A stretch of DNA of 64,000 nt, taken from the NCBI GenBank assembly GCA_937929805.1, contig CALFUT010000034.1, positions 62,001-126,000 on the forward strand. Reading direction: 5' to 3'. Position 1 is the first letter of the stretch. Each line of letters opens with the position of its first letter. Positions 18,939-28,432 of the stretch are shown here, one piece after another. The stretch comes from an uncultured Pirellulaceae bacterium (lineage in GTDB: Bacteria > Planctomycetota > Planctomycetia > Pirellulales > Pirellulaceae). The position numbers were made by a program, and so were the translations under genes. The notes under the pieces are model-generated. The model did no database searches. It was given only the letters and a program-made list of their open reading frames with translations, and was not told where the DNA came from.

Positions 18939-19106
18939 GCCGCCACAACAAATCAGCTTTCTGACGAAGCGATAACGCCAGTCCGAAACGTAAACAGATA
19001 TGGTTCTGGTCGCTTATCTGAGGACGTCTAGGCTGGCGTTTTTTTGCGCCGTTTTGGATTGATGCTTTGAGGCTGACAGAACAAGCCCGTTTCCCTGAGC
19101 GTTCCG

Positions 19107-19179
19107 AATACAAGCCCGACGCGCAAGCGAGTGGATCGGGAAGCCCGCTAATCCACTCGCTTGCGCTTCGGGCGTGTAT
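19107..19179. repeat. Dispersed long inverted repeat
   Basis: Two arms of about 27 bases (ACAAGCCCGACGCGCAAGCG onward from 19110, and its near-complement ending at 19179) enclose a 14-base loop. The arm translates as YKPDAQASG, which I recognise as recurrent in planctomycete genomes. Only one copy lies in this window. It sits downstream of the convergent nadE and small membrane protein genes and could form a strong RNA hairpin. Confidence 0.65.
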
Positions 19180-19246
19180 CAGTGAGCAACATCAGAACTT
19201 GCAATTCGAGTTTGTCCTCGCCGGGACGAGTGACGATGCGCGGATT

Positions 19247-21262
19247 CTATCCGTCGAAGGAACCGACTTTCTCTGCCAGTAGTTGCAGTTCCAACTGGTA
19301 TCCTCCTGACAAGATTGGGAACCGGCACCAAGTCTTTGGATCAAGGTTCTTGTCATCCAGATGGAACGAAGGTGCATAACGTTCTCGCTTCCACTGGTTG
19401 CGGCTCCACAGTCGGAAGAAACGCTCGATCCACTGCTGCAACTGCAAGGCACTTTCGGCAGAGAAATCGATCTTCAAGTGTTCGAAAATCTCCAACGGCA
19501 TCAGCTTGTCTCGAATCGCCAAGCATTCAATTTGATCCAGAACCTCGTACGGCATCAAATCATCTTCGTCGGTCTGCTTTTGATCGGGCGGACGAAGTTC
19601 GGCCGTCGGCTGCTGGTCATTGACGGATTTCAACGCGGGGGTTGAGCCAATGTTCAACGGTCCCGCGGTTTCCATCCATCGCAGCCAGTGCCTTAGAAAA
19701 TGCTTGTCGATGCCCGCGATCGGACTCAAGCCACCCGACGTATCGCCGTCCATCGTGGCGTAGCCGACTGCGGCTTCGCTGCGGTTACTGGTTGAAAGCA
19801 GCAGCGCGTTATTCAAGTTGGCCAGCATCCAAACCGCGGGAGATCGGACCCGTGCCTGAATGTTTTGCAGGGTGATGTCGTGCTGGTCCCAGTTGAGCGT
19901 GTGCCCAATCGCGTCGCTAACCACTTGCCGATATCCGTCGACCAACGACTGCACATCGAACTCATAATGAGTCGCACAAAACGCGGCGGCAGTCTCGGCC
20001 GCTGCATTCTTTGTCACCGGGCCGCTGTTGTCGGTCGCTTGATAAACGGTGGTCAAAATTCGAGGCAGCAACGCCTCGAAATTAGCCGGCGGATCATCAG
20101 ACAGAAAAGAGCCTAAGCGTTTGACCGTTTCTTCGTGCCCCAGTTCGGCGGTCGCCAGTTTGATCATCGTCCCGATCAAGGCAACCACGCTGGCCGAGTC
20201 ACAACCGCCACTCAAGGAAACCACGAACCCGCGTGATCGACTCTTGCGAACGTAGTCAAACAATCCCAAACAAACTGCGCGAGTGAATTCTTCTTCCTTG
20301 ACGCTGCTTCCTTCCATCCACAGTTCGGTATACACCTCAGGACGTTTCAGTTGACATGGTGGCCATGTGAACCCGGTCGAAATAACATCGCTCTCATCGC
20401 CATCGACCTCCGGCTCAAAGCTACCCGTTCGAGCCCTTGCCATGCGAGTCGTTTCGACATTCACGATCGCTTCCGTCAGCATGTGCGGACGGTACGAAAG
20501 TCGAGGCCCAACCGCCAGCATCTGACCTCCGGACGCGATCATGGCATCGCCATCGTAAATCGCTCGCCCCGCTTCGTTGCCAACAAGGTTGGCATAAACG
20601 TAGGTGACATTAAACGATCGACTTCCTTCGAGCACGAATCGTTTTCGCACGTCGTGTTTGCCAAACGCGAAATGGCTGGCGCTCGGATTCAGGATCACGT
20701 CGGCACCGCGATCTGACAGACTGGCTCCCGGCCGTTGGCCAACCCACGCGTCCTCGCAGATCTCGAACCCGATTCGGATTCCGCCCACGTCGAATAGCAT
20801 GTCACCGATCGGATACGTTTTGCCATCGATCTCAAGTTCGCCCTGCACTCCTTCGGGCCAAGCCTTAAACCATCGCGGTTCATAATGGATGCCGTCACCG
20901 GCAAGGTGTTGCTTGGCAACGAATCCCAGAATTTCTCCTGCGACCAGCAACGCAACGACGTTGAAGATTCCGCCCGCATACATGACCGGAAGCCCAACCG
21001 AAACGACGATCCCCTTGGTGTCTCCGGTGGCGGCGGTGGCAGGTGTGATTTCGGTCAGCATCCGCCAGGCCAGTTCATGCACGCCGGGCGAGTGAAATGC
21101 GTCTTCGCACCCGTAGCCGGTGATGCAAAGTTCGGGCAGGCACAGAATCGAGATATCTTGCTGTTTCGCGTCGTCGATCGCGGCAAGGATACGATCGCGG
21201 TTTTCTAGCCAAGCCAACGGAGTCTGGTTCAATACTCCGGCAGCAATTTTTATCAATTTCAT
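19247..21262 (-). CDS. nadE: Glutamine-dependent NAD+ synthetase
   Basis: 671 residues from ATG 21262 (MKLIKIAAGVLNQTPL). The open frame runs 53 codons further upstream, but that part is not conserved-looking. Residues 1-300 are a nitrilase-type glutaminase with the Glu-Lys-Cys triad visible in LPELCITGYG, AKQHLAGDG and FEICEDAW. The C-terminal half is the NAD synthetase domain with the ATP-binding SLSGGCDSASVVAL. It amidates deamido-NAD to NAD using glutamine-derived ammonia channelled between the domains. The length matches the long two-domain bacterial form. It appears to be a single-gene unit. Confidence 0.95.
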   Translation of the reverse strand: MKLIKIAAGVLNQTPLAWLENRDRILAAIDDAKQQDISILCLPELCITGYGCEDAFHSPGVHELAWRMLTEITPATAATGDTKGIVVSVGLPVMYAGGIFNVVALLVAGEILGFVAKQHLAGDGIHYEPRWFKAWPEGVQGELEIDGKTYPIGDMLFDVGGIRIGFEICEDAWVGQRPGASLSDRGADVILNPSASHFAFGKHDVRKRFVLEGSRSFNVTYVYANLVGNEAGRAIYDGDAMIASGGQMLAVGPRLSYRPHMLTEAIVNVETTRMARARTGSFEPEVDGDESDVISTGFTWPPCQLKRPEVYTELWMEGSSVKEEEFTRAVCLGLFDYVRKSRSRGFVVSLSGGCDSASVVALIGTMIKLATAELGHEETVKRLGSFLSDDPPANFEALLPRILTTVYQATDNSGPVTKNAAAETAAAFCATHYEFDVQSLVDGYRQVVSDAIGHTLNWDQHDITLQNIQARVRSPAVWMLANLNNALLLSTSNRSEAAVGYATMDGDTSGGLSPIAGIDKHFLRHWLRWMETAGPLNIGSTPALKSVNDQQPTAELRPPDQKQTDEDDLMPYEVLDQIECLAIRDKLMPLEIFEHLKIDFSAESALQLQQWIERFFRLWSRNQWKRERYAPSFHLDDKNLDPKTWCRFPILSGGYQLELQLLAEKVGSFDG

Positions 21263-21486
21263 GCACGTTCTCAGTCGAATAAATGGAACTTTTGGTCGAA
21301 GTGAACAGTTGCTTGACTTACATCTTTCCGTCCTCACAACAACAGACGGCACAACGTTTTGAAAGTTCGCTAGAATAATCAGTGGAATCAGATCGGCGAT
21401 TTTTGATCGCCTCAGTTTCACGCTGCACTATTTTCATCGACGGAGCCGCAATTGGCAATGATCACTAAGACACCGTACCCACCGAG

Positions 21487-22983
21487 TTGGCATTGAGCTT
21501 CGAAGAAAAACGATCGAAAGAACTTTGTATCCGGTGTGGTGCCGTCGTAAGCGTTCCCGTTTCGGAACAAGCGGACGTCTATTGCGTCGATTGTCGTCCG
21601 AGCCCGCCGACTTCCGATTCGGCGACCAATGAGTCAGCAGCACAGAACCCCGTGCCGCTAACCGTTGACGACATTCTGACGATCACCTGTCAGCTTTGTC
21701 GATCTAGTTTGTTGGTCAACCAGTCAAAAGTGGGGACGGAGGTGACTTGCCCCGACTGCCATTCAAAGATCGTCGTCGTGCGACCGAGCAAAAAAAAGAA
21801 ACGTAGCATCGGCAGGCCACAGCCAACAACAAATCGCCGCAGCTTCGATCCTGATGCGGAACTTACGTTAGAGGAACCGTTCGAGCATCCTAAGATTGAC
21901 CTCCCGCCTGACTTGGACGGCCTAGCCGACGCGGGAGATGATCTGCTGTCGGCCCCACTGCCTGAACTTGATCCGATACCAGAGAGTTCCGAACCGTTTG
22001 ACGATTCACTCGATCCGGACGACGATGCCAACCTGTCCACCGGTGATCAGCAGTTGACTCGACGGCAGCGTTACGAGCGAATGCAACAACGTGTGATTTC
22101 CGAAAGTCGTGAACAAATGCGCAAGCGGGCTCGAAAGAAGCTTGCGGCAAAGAAAGCTGGCTCAGACCCCGGTGAGTCCGACGTAAACGATAACACTCCC
22201 CGCCGAAAGAAACGGCGTCGCCGAAGAAAAGGGCAAACCGGCCGTCAAGCTCGTACGCCCGCTTGGTTGCAGCCGGCTTTCGGTTGGCTGCGTCAACGAT
22301 CATTGATTGTTGGTTGGGTACTGGCCGCAGGCTGTTTGAGCGTGCCCTACACTGCGGATGCTCAATGGGGGGCACTGGTGCTGCTGGATAGAACTTGGCA
22401 GATGGCGACCCAATCACCGCCGGTTTTAGATCTGCGTTTGATTGTCAATTTAGTTCTGTTGGCGGTCGGAAGCGTGTTGCTGTACTTTGCGTGCGGTCGA
22501 TCGTTCGCCACGAACGCGGGACTCGAGAGCGACCCTCACAAAAAGTTAGACGTTGAATCGAACGTGCCATCAGAAAACGCGAATCCTTCCCATTGGTTCA
22601 CCACGGTCCATTTCGCGATGGCTTGGCTGTTGGCGGGATTGCCGTTTTTGTACTGGTCCATTCTGGTGGTGCCCGCTCAGTTCCTGATTGTCCCACCACT
22701 GCTGATCGGTGGCTGGCTGAACCGAAGCGCTTGGAAATTTGTTCTTGCGGACGGCTTCGTTCATGCTGGTCAGTCGCGATCAGAACGCCGGCTTTGGAAA
22801 AATGTTTATGGCCAACAGGTTGTTGCGGCAGTGATCGCCATTCCTGCGGTGATGATGATTCGAATGGGAGGCGCATCCTCGGTGATCGGCTGTTTTTTGT
22901 TGGTTGGGATCATGATTGGCATGGCCGGCATTTGTGGCCGCCATTGTCGCCAGCTTTCGAACTCGTTAGAACCTTCGGCATGA
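21487..22983 (+). CDS. Zinc-ribbon membrane protein
   Basis: 498 residues from TTG 21487; no ATG exists upstream in frame or before the first metal site. Two treble-clef-like sites are visible, C14/C17/C33/C36 and C68/C71/C88/C91 (MJ0042-like zinc ribbons). A long acidic then Lys/Arg-rich linker follows (KKRRRRRKGQ near residue 240). The C-terminal half has about six hydrophobic segments. No function is recognised; zinc-ribbon plus membrane architectures are common in planctomycetes. Its stop codon overlaps the start of the next gene (ATGA at 22980-22983), so the two are probably translated together. Confidence 0.75.
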   Translation: MALSFEEKRSKELCIRCGAVVSVPVSEQADVYCVDCRPSPPTSDSATNESAAQNPVPLTVDDILTITCQLCRSSLLVNQSKVGTEVTCPDCHSKIVVVRPSKKKKRSIGRPQPTTNRRSFDPDAELTLEEPFEHPKIDLPPDLDGLADAGDDLLSAPLPELDPIPESSEPFDDSLDPDDDANLSTGDQQLTRRQRYERMQQRVISESREQMRKRARKKLAAKKAGSDPGESDVNDNTPRRKKRRRRRKGQTGRQARTPAWLQPAFGWLRQRSLIVGWVLAAGCLSVPYTADAQWGALVLLDRTWQMATQSPPVLDLRLIVNLVLLAVGSVLLYFACGRSFATNAGLESDPHKKLDVESNVPSENANPSHWFTTVHFAMAWLLAGLPFLYWSILVVPAQFLIVPPLLIGGWLNRSAWKFVLADGFVHAGQSRSERRLWKNVYGQQVVAAVIAIPAVMMIRMGGASSVIGCFLLVGIMIGMAGICGRHCRQLSNSLEPSA

Positions 22984-23285
22984 ATGCGACCAATGATTCC
23001 ATGCAAAATGCTCCCAAGAAAGCACCCGCAAACCGAAACGCGAAACGAGCCCTCTCTGCGATCGCCGAGTATGTCTCACACGTTTTGGCCGCCAGTGCGT
23101 TGACGATGTGGGGTGCGTTGAATCTGGTCGTCAGTTACCGGAACGCCTCAACGGCCGCAACCGAAGCAGGCCCAGCGGACTCGGGTTGGATCACCGTGGC
23201 GTTTGTTTTGCTAACGGCAGTTCTGCCGTTCCTGATCGGACTGAATATGTTCCGCAAAATTTATTCTCAGACGAAAGCTGGCTAG
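22980..23285 (+). CDS. Small membrane protein coupled to the zinc-ribbon protein
   Basis: 101 residues starting at ATG 22980, which overlaps the stop of the preceding gene by four bases. Two hydrophobic helices (VLAASALTMWGALNLVV and ITVAFVLLTAVLPFLIGLNMF) follow a basic, Asn/Ala/Lys-rich leader. Translational coupling suggests the two membrane proteins work together. No family is recognised. Confidence 0.7.
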   Translation: MNATNDSMQNAPKKAPANRNAKRALSAIAEYVSHVLAASALTMWGALNLVVSYRNASTAATEAGPADSGWITVAFVLLTAVLPFLIGLNMFRKIYSQTKAG

Positions 23286-23322
23286 AACATCGGGAGCTGT
23301 TCGCCGGTTTCGCGGTACGAGC

Positions 23323-24045
23323 CTACAACGATTCAAATTGAATGCCGATTGGACTTTTGGTTGAGTTCCAACTGATCGTTGAGTCTTTGCGGATGCCGCC
23401 CCAAGTCCAACAGCAAGTTGTCCTCCAGAGTCGAATTGTCAGTACTTGTCCAACGGTTTCCTGTGACAGGCTTTTGTGAATTTGATTGGAGGCAAGATTG
23501 TCGGGATTGACCGCCACCAATTGTTCAACGTAACCCTGCTTGGCCATGTCTGCGACGGTGAATCTTAGCAACTTTGAGTAAATGCCGCGGCGGCGAAAGT
23601 GCTTGGACACCAACGCTGCAAACAACCACGTTTGATTTTCACCCAGAGAAATTTTTACGCCCAGTTCCTGCTCATTGAAGCAACTGGTGGCGGCCCACAT
23701 GCCGGCGGCCAATCGGTCATCCAGTTTGGCTGCGTAGGCGATCGAGTTGCCGGTGGTGTAACTTCTTTGGAAATAGGTCATCTGCTCGATCAAGCCAATT
23801 TCAGCCTCGTCAACGCAGCGACTGACGGAGAGCGAAGAATCGGCGGATGGAGCAATCGAATCAACGATGGCAGCTTCAGAACTTGTATTCAAGTCAATCG
23901 ATGGATCCGTACACGCTGCAGCAATCGCGATTCGATAGACCACGAATCTTCGCATGCGAAATAGACGTTGTGGAACGATGCGATTGAACAGAATGGCGAT
24001 CGAGAACTTCCATCCGGTCTGTTTGAAATTTTGGATGGCGTTCAT
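23323..24045 (-). CDS. GNAT-family N-acetyltransferase
   Basis: 240 residues from ATG 24045. The central and C-terminal part has the GNAT layout: NSIAYAAKLDDRLAAGMWAA (beta strands 2-3), then acetyl-CoA-binding motif A in WLFAALVSKHFRRRGIYSKL, where RRRGIY takes the place of the R/Q-x-x-G-x-G/A loop, followed by VEQLVAVNPDNLASNQIHKS. The first 60 residues are basic and hydrophobic and do not fit the fold. The substrate is unknown. It converges with the small membrane protein, 37 bases away. Confidence 0.75.
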   Translation of the reverse strand: MNAIQNFKQTGWKFSIAILFNRIVPQRLFRMRRFVVYRIAIAAACTDPSIDLNTSSEAAIVDSIAPSADSSLSVSRCVDEAEIGLIEQMTYFQRSYTTGNSIAYAAKLDDRLAAGMWAATSCFNEQELGVKISLGENQTWLFAALVSKHFRRRGIYSKLLRFTVADMAKQGYVEQLVAVNPDNLASNQIHKSLSQETVGQVLTIRLWRTTCCWTWGGIRKDSTISWNSTKSPIGIQFESL

Positions 24046-24500
24046 GAATTACCGGACAATAAATGACGTTCACGGTCGGGGCCCATACCGCGACGGCGGA
24101 TGCCATGCTCCACGTCGACATGAGCATGTCCGAGGCGAAACGCTGCGAGTCATGCTGCGGCATCGATGGAGTGTTGCTTTTGGCAGAGTGTGCGGCTCAG
24201 AATTCAGTTTTCGGTGGTCACTGGTGTGTGGATCTGAGCGGCGAACATTCGGTGTCTGACGATTGTCACGGTAGTGCGGCGCGATCGGTTTGCCGGTGTT
24301 GTTGGCGGATTGGTTTGAAGCGGCCAGCAACGGTATGAAGATTGGGGAACCACCAATCGCGCGAATCAGCCGAATGTGAGTGCTCGGTCGCCGTTACCCG
24401 GCGGCGAGAATCAGGCATCTGCAGCCTGTCGTCTCAAGCCTGAGGTCCCAGTTGGCTTGCCCGTCGGTCGGGCGTTATACTGGAGGGCGTTAAACGATAT
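24046..24500. other. Intergenic region before the tRNA
   Basis: 455 bases between the GNAT gene and the tRNA. A plus frame at 24063-24338 (91 codons, Cys-rich) has an ATG but no recognisable feature or clear ribosome-binding site. The tRNA promoter should lie in the last 100 bases; I see no unambiguous hexamers. Confidence 0.4.
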
Positions 24501-24574
24501 GGGGCAGTAGCTCAGTTGGTTAGAGCAGGGGACTCATAATCCCTTTGTCGCGGGTTCAAGTCCTGCCTGCCCTA
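24501..24574 (+). tRNA. tRNA with CAT anticodon (Met elongator or lysidine-type Ile2)
   Basis: A full cloverleaf can be drawn: acceptor GGGGCAG (24501-24507) with CTGCCCT (24567-24573, one G-T pair), D arm GCTCAGTTGGTTAGAGC, anticodon stem GGGGA/TCCCT around loop CTCATAA, and T arm GCGGG-TTCAAGT-CCTGC. The discriminator is A and CCA is not encoded. The anticodon at 24535-24537 is CAT. The pattern GACTCATAATC with GTCGC before the T arm resembles bacterial tRNA-Ile2, so lysidine modification and isoleucine identity are possible. It lacks the initiator's unpaired first position. It marks the edge of the accessory island. Confidence 0.93.
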
Positions 24575-24728
24575 TTCGTTTTCTTGCGTTTGTGACTTCC
24601 CTTCTAGCGAATGTCACCCGTTCTCTGCTTTTGTTGCGAGCCAGTGAATGGCGAGGTCACGCATTTACCCCAGTGTGTCAGACTGAAGGCAGTTTGCTCG
24701 TCTTGCCAACACGCTGTGATGGAATCAT

Positions 24729-25385
24729 TCAGCCTAAAGCTAGAAAAGAATGAACCAGCACAATCGAAGTTGCGGAGTGTTGTTGCTCATGTTTAGAGAG
24801 ATATTGCGTCGCCCCCTCAACCCAGTCGTTCGATTCTTGCCATCCAAATTCACTGTTGTATCCAGATTCAGCTTGTGGCTCTTTTTTGAGCTGCGCAGCA
24901 ATCCGTTCGATACAACGATTTCTGTCATTGCAGATTACATATCCGACCATGCCAGCGACTGCGTGCCCGTTGCTATACTTGCCTGACGCAAATCGAAACA
25001 CGCCTTCACGTACATAAAGTCTGGCCAGATCATTTGAGTCACTGCGAATACGTTTGCATTCGATCGCTAGGTAAACTTCTTCGTCCCAGCCGTAGGCTAC
25101 AAAAATGTCAATCAAGCCCAAATCGGTACCGTCATCAACTGCGTCAGACTGTGGTTCTCGCTCAAATCTCATTCGCGGTTTGGGAGTCATTCCACATTTT
25201 ACGACTACCATTTGTTGACGCAACAAGTTTGTGATGCCATCTTCATCAGATTCTTTAGAAACCCGTGGATCAGCTGCAATTGCAGGCCAAGCCGTGTGAA
25301 GAATGCTCAGGGCTTTCTTAAGATACCCTTTTTGGATTCTCAGACGCAAGTTAGTGTTTGGGTTTCCCTTGGTTGGTTGATTCAA
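24729..25385 (-). CDS. PD-(D/E)XK nuclease-like protein, cassette A
   Basis: About 218 residues if translation starts at TTG 25385, four bases after the methyltransferase stop and preceded by GGTGGGG. An ATG at 25436, overlapping the methyltransferase by 47 bases, is the alternative. D93, E109 and K111 (LIDIFVAYG ... YLAIECKRI) form a PD-(D/E)XK-type triad, and an upstream helix has EDGIT. Downstream come REGVFRFASGKY and MVGYV. The same signature occurs in the protein at 40700-41419, so the two are homologues. It has no target-recognition or helicase domain of its own and is transcribed with a large adenine methyltransferase, so the likely role is the cleaving partner of a restriction-like system. 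Cleavage activity is inferred. Confidence 0.7.
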   Translation of the reverse strand: MNQPTKGNPNTNLRLRIQKGYLKKALSILHTAWPAIAADPRVSKESDEDGITNLLRQQMVVVKCGMTPKPRMRFEREPQSDAVDDGTDLGLIDIFVAYGWDEEVYLAIECKRIRSDSNDLARLYVREGVFRFASGKYSNGHAVAGMVGYVICNDRNRCIERIAAQLKKEPQAESGYNSEFGWQESNDWVEGATQYLSKHEQQHSATSIVLVHSFLALG

Positions 25386-25389
25386 GCCG

Positions 25390-28300
25390 CTACCCCACCG
25401 GCTCGAACATTTTGGCGAGCACACTGTCTGCGTCATCTTGAGCACGTGCCCTCGACCAGAACCGACGTTGGTTATGCTTGACGACGATGCAACAGTCACC
25501 ATCGTAGATATGGAGTGAGCGTCGAAGTTTTGCTGTAGACGTCAAGGGAGTATGAAGAAGTTCGGCAAGTCGCTCGCTGGCGTTGAACTGATCCGCAGGC
25601 TTCGTGCCGACCTTTCGGTTTCTTGGTTGGTCAAACTGAATAGCTATGGCAGCCACTTCGTTCAATCCAGTTATGACATCGCAGTTAACAGCAACATCCG
25701 ACCCATCGACATCCGCACGAATTGCCTCAGCCAACGAAGAAGCGTATCGCTTCATATGGTCAATGTCTGCAGGCTTCGCTGCATTTGACTTGGAACCGTG
25801 CCGCACGAAATCTAAGTCGAAAGCGACAACGTCTGCAATGTACTCGCGATCCCAGTCGTCAATTTCAAAGTAATCAAAAACGGCTTGGTCGAGGGACTTG
25901 AAGTCGTCTTTGTCGCCGTGCTTTGCTCTTTGGTCAAATTCTTCGATCAAAAAACGGCACTCATTTTCTGATTTTGGAATCTTAAACGGAAGTCTGTTGA
26001 GATCGTTCTGCTCAGCAATCTGTTTATCAATTCCTAGGCGACTTGACGTAAGGAAGAAAAAATAGGTTGCGAGACTCGAATTCATAATTGCCGAAAATGC
26101 TTTAGCGTGCCACACCTCGGCATCATTGATCGGGACTGCAAAGTAAGACCTTGAGTAAACAAGCTTTTCGCGGCAAATCGCACCCACTAGTCGATCGTCT
26201 TGTAGGCTCTGCTTGACAATGCAAAGGGTCGGGTTGTAGACCCAAGAATCGCGAGGACGCTCGAGTTTCTCGTACGCCATTGCAGGCAAACCTTTTGTCA
26301 CTTGGACCCAGCGATTCAACAGTTGATTCTCAAGTTTTGGCAGCCCTACTATTTCGGTTGGAACATCACTGGACAAATTCCCTTTCATGAATCCACGACA
26401 AAGCTGACTATCAAACATTTGAGTAAAATCAAACAAGCTTTCGCTCCCGCCCAAGCTAGAGATGATCCTAAAATCCCTAGGTGTCCCGTACGCTGCCGCT
26501 TTCATCAAATTGGGCTCAGTCGCCAGCTTGTGAATCGGGAGTTTGTGCACTTTCTCAACATGAAGTTCGATCACTCCGTGGTTGACGAAACTCTCGCTTC
26601 TTTCGACCGATGCAAACGTAACCTTGGCGTTTGGACTCGAAGTTGCGTTTGCACCGACGTAAATAAGTGCCGGTTGTTTTGCTGAAGGAAAAAGTTTCTT
26701 GTCATGCAACGCAGACAAGTTCAGCAAAACTCGTGGCTGAATCGTCATTAGCAACTGCTTCTTTGCTTTCAGCGATTGCTCTTCGTGGCTAAAAAAGTCC
26801 TTTGCGCCAATGATCATCGCGAGACGTGCGTTATCTTCGGCGAAGTCGCAAGCCCGCCATAGAAACGGCTGGTCGGGTGGAGAGCGGAACGGCAGTTCGA
26901 CTGGTGGATCATGGCTCTCGCAATACTCGATGTGCGATTGAGAAGTTTGCTGGCTTTTTGAACGCTTGCCTTTCGGCTTCGTCCAAGGAGGGTTGCCGAC
27001 GACAATGGAAAACTGCTTCTTCTGAAACACTTCTTCTTTTGCGAAAGTCTCTTCGTCGAACGCATCGCCGACGAACAAATTGCGTCCTTTGAGGCTATGG
27101 CGAAACTTGAGCTGGTTGACCGAGGATGGCGACGGATCGAGTTCGAACGCCGTCAGGCAAAGGCTAAACGCGGCGATTTCGATTGCCGTCTCTTCCAGAT
27201 CGACACCATAAAGTTGATTTGCAAGGACATCGCGCACAAGCGTCCTGTTTAGCTTCTCGCCTGCTGCCATTCTACGTGCCACAAGTCGGCGAAACGCTTC
27301 AACGAGAAAAACACCTGAACCGCACGACAGATCTAGCACCTTTGGGTTATCGGTTAACGGTTCCTTAAAAAGTGCGTCATCGAAGATTTGTGAATAAACA
27401 AGATCCACAAGGTTGACCGGCGTGTAATGAGTTCCCCGGTCTTTCGCCAGATCCGGATTCCCGGCATATACAAACCGCTCGTAAATCGAGCTGATTAGCT
27501 CAATCGGTATGACCTCAAAATCATATCGCCAAAAATCAAACGATTGCTGGCCACTGGTCAAGTCTTGTCGAATAACGATGCGTCGCGCGACATCCAATTG
27601 TTCTTTCGTGAATTGGTAACTGTCGCTTTCTTCGTCGGCTTTGGGAGGTGGTGGAAATAGATCTCCATTGAATGTGTCACGCATTCGCAATAAGAACTTC
27701 TCCGTCGCGTCAGGATCTAAAAGGACTTCGCTAAAAGAATCGACTTTTAGGCCACGGAATAGAGCAGGCGGCAAAACTCCTCTGGCCTCTAGGTAGGCCG
27801 TGAACAATGTTCGCAACATTAACCGGTGGGCGGACAGCCATTTACAATCTCGCTCTTGAAGAATTTTTGCGGCAGTTTCCAGATCAGTCGCCAGTTGAGT
27901 GTCGATTCGATCCGCTTTCTTGATCCGCTTGCCAAATTTGGTATCCCAGAATTGGCCGTTCTCAAGACTGATTCGATCAAGCTCGTGCTCTCGGAGTTTC
28001 TTCAAGTCATCTACGGCGGCGGTCAAAAGCTCAGCCGGATGTTTTTTCGAATTGTCATCCAGTGGGGCCGGTGGAAGAAACGCGTTCAAAACTCGCACTG
28101 TCGTAGGAGTAACGACCCAAAGCATTCGTCCCAATCCATGATTCCAAGCCGTTCGATGCCATTCACTTATTTGCTCATTGGATGGTTCGGCAGAAAGGCT
28201 CTTGAAGTAGATGCATGGGGCCCCGTTGATTTCAAAAACGTCTGTGATTCCAAGTTTTTTGGGGTTGAGAACTGCATTGTATCGAAACTTGCGATCGGAA

Positions 28301-28425
28301 TTTCCGGGCTCGTTCAGTTCCTTTTGCCCAAAGATGTTTTGCGCATTTCGCCCTCCATCGGTGTCTTGGGTAAAACCAAGCCCGTGAATCAAATCTTGAT
28401 ATTCGGTGGTGATATTGCGGTCCAT
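25390..28425 (-). CDS. Large N6-adenine DNA methyltransferase, cassette A
   Basis: 1011 residues from ATG 28425 (a TTG sits one codon upstream). SAM-binding motif I is VLDLSCGSGVFLVEAF (about 363-378) and catalytic motif IV is VVGNPPW (about 476-482), preceded by SSIYERFV...GTHYTPVNL, typical of gamma-class N6-adenine methyltransferases such as type I HsdM, type IIG and BREX PglX. The C-terminal 450 residues probably hold target recognition. The first 120 residues resemble a degenerate nuclease-like fold (ITDVFEINGAPCIYFKSLS) without an E-x-K. It lies between an XRE regulator (7 bases upstream) and the nuclease gene (4 bases downstream). The architecture parallels the protein at 41416-44439. 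Confidence 0.88.
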   Translation of the reverse strand: MDRNITTEYQDLIHGLGFTQDTDGGRNAQNIFGQKELNEPGNSDRKFRYNAVLNPKKLGITDVFEINGAPCIYFKSLSAEPSNEQISEWHRTAWNHGLGRMLWVVTPTTVRVLNAFLPPAPLDDNSKKHPAELLTAAVDDLKKLREHELDRISLENGQFWDTKFGKRIKKADRIDTQLATDLETAAKILQERDCKWLSAHRLMLRTLFTAYLEARGVLPPALFRGLKVDSFSEVLLDPDATEKFLLRMRDTFNGDLFPPPPKADEESDSYQFTKEQLDVARRIVIRQDLTSGQQSFDFWRYDFEVIPIELISSIYERFVYAGNPDLAKDRGTHYTPVNLVDLVYSQIFDDALFKEPLTDNPKVLDLSCGSGVFLVEAFRRLVARRMAAGEKLNRTLVRDVLANQLYGVDLEETAIEIAAFSLCLTAFELDPSPSSVNQLKFRHSLKGRNLFVGDAFDEETFAKEEVFQKKQFSIVVGNPPWTKPKGKRSKSQQTSQSHIEYCESHDPPVELPFRSPPDQPFLWRACDFAEDNARLAMIIGAKDFFSHEEQSLKAKKQLLMTIQPRVLLNLSALHDKKLFPSAKQPALIYVGANATSSPNAKVTFASVERSESFVNHGVIELHVEKVHKLPIHKLATEPNLMKAAAYGTPRDFRIISSLGGSESLFDFTQMFDSQLCRGFMKGNLSSDVPTEIVGLPKLENQLLNRWVQVTKGLPAMAYEKLERPRDSWVYNPTLCIVKQSLQDDRLVGAICREKLVYSRSYFAVPINDAEVWHAKAFSAIMNSSLATYFFFLTSSRLGIDKQIAEQNDLNRLPFKIPKSENECRFLIEEFDQRAKHGDKDDFKSLDQAVFDYFEIDDWDREYIADVVAFDLDFVRHGSKSNAAKPADIDHMKRYASSLAEAIRADVDGSDVAVNCDVITGLNEVAAIAIQFDQPRNRKVGTKPADQFNASERLAELLHTPLTSTAKLRRSLHIYDGDCCIVVKHNQRRFWSRARAQDDADSVLAKMFEPVG

Positions 28426-28432
28426 CAATTTA

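Noticed and set aside
24063-24338. Cys-rich plus frame of 91 codons
   Set aside because: No ribosome-binding site, no recognised cysteine-ligand domain and no coding-like neighbour; kept only as intergenic content.
24545-24574. Possible attachment-site duplicate of the tRNA 3' end
   Set aside because: I looked for a second copy of the T-arm and acceptor sequence across the island and near 31 kb and did not find one by eye.
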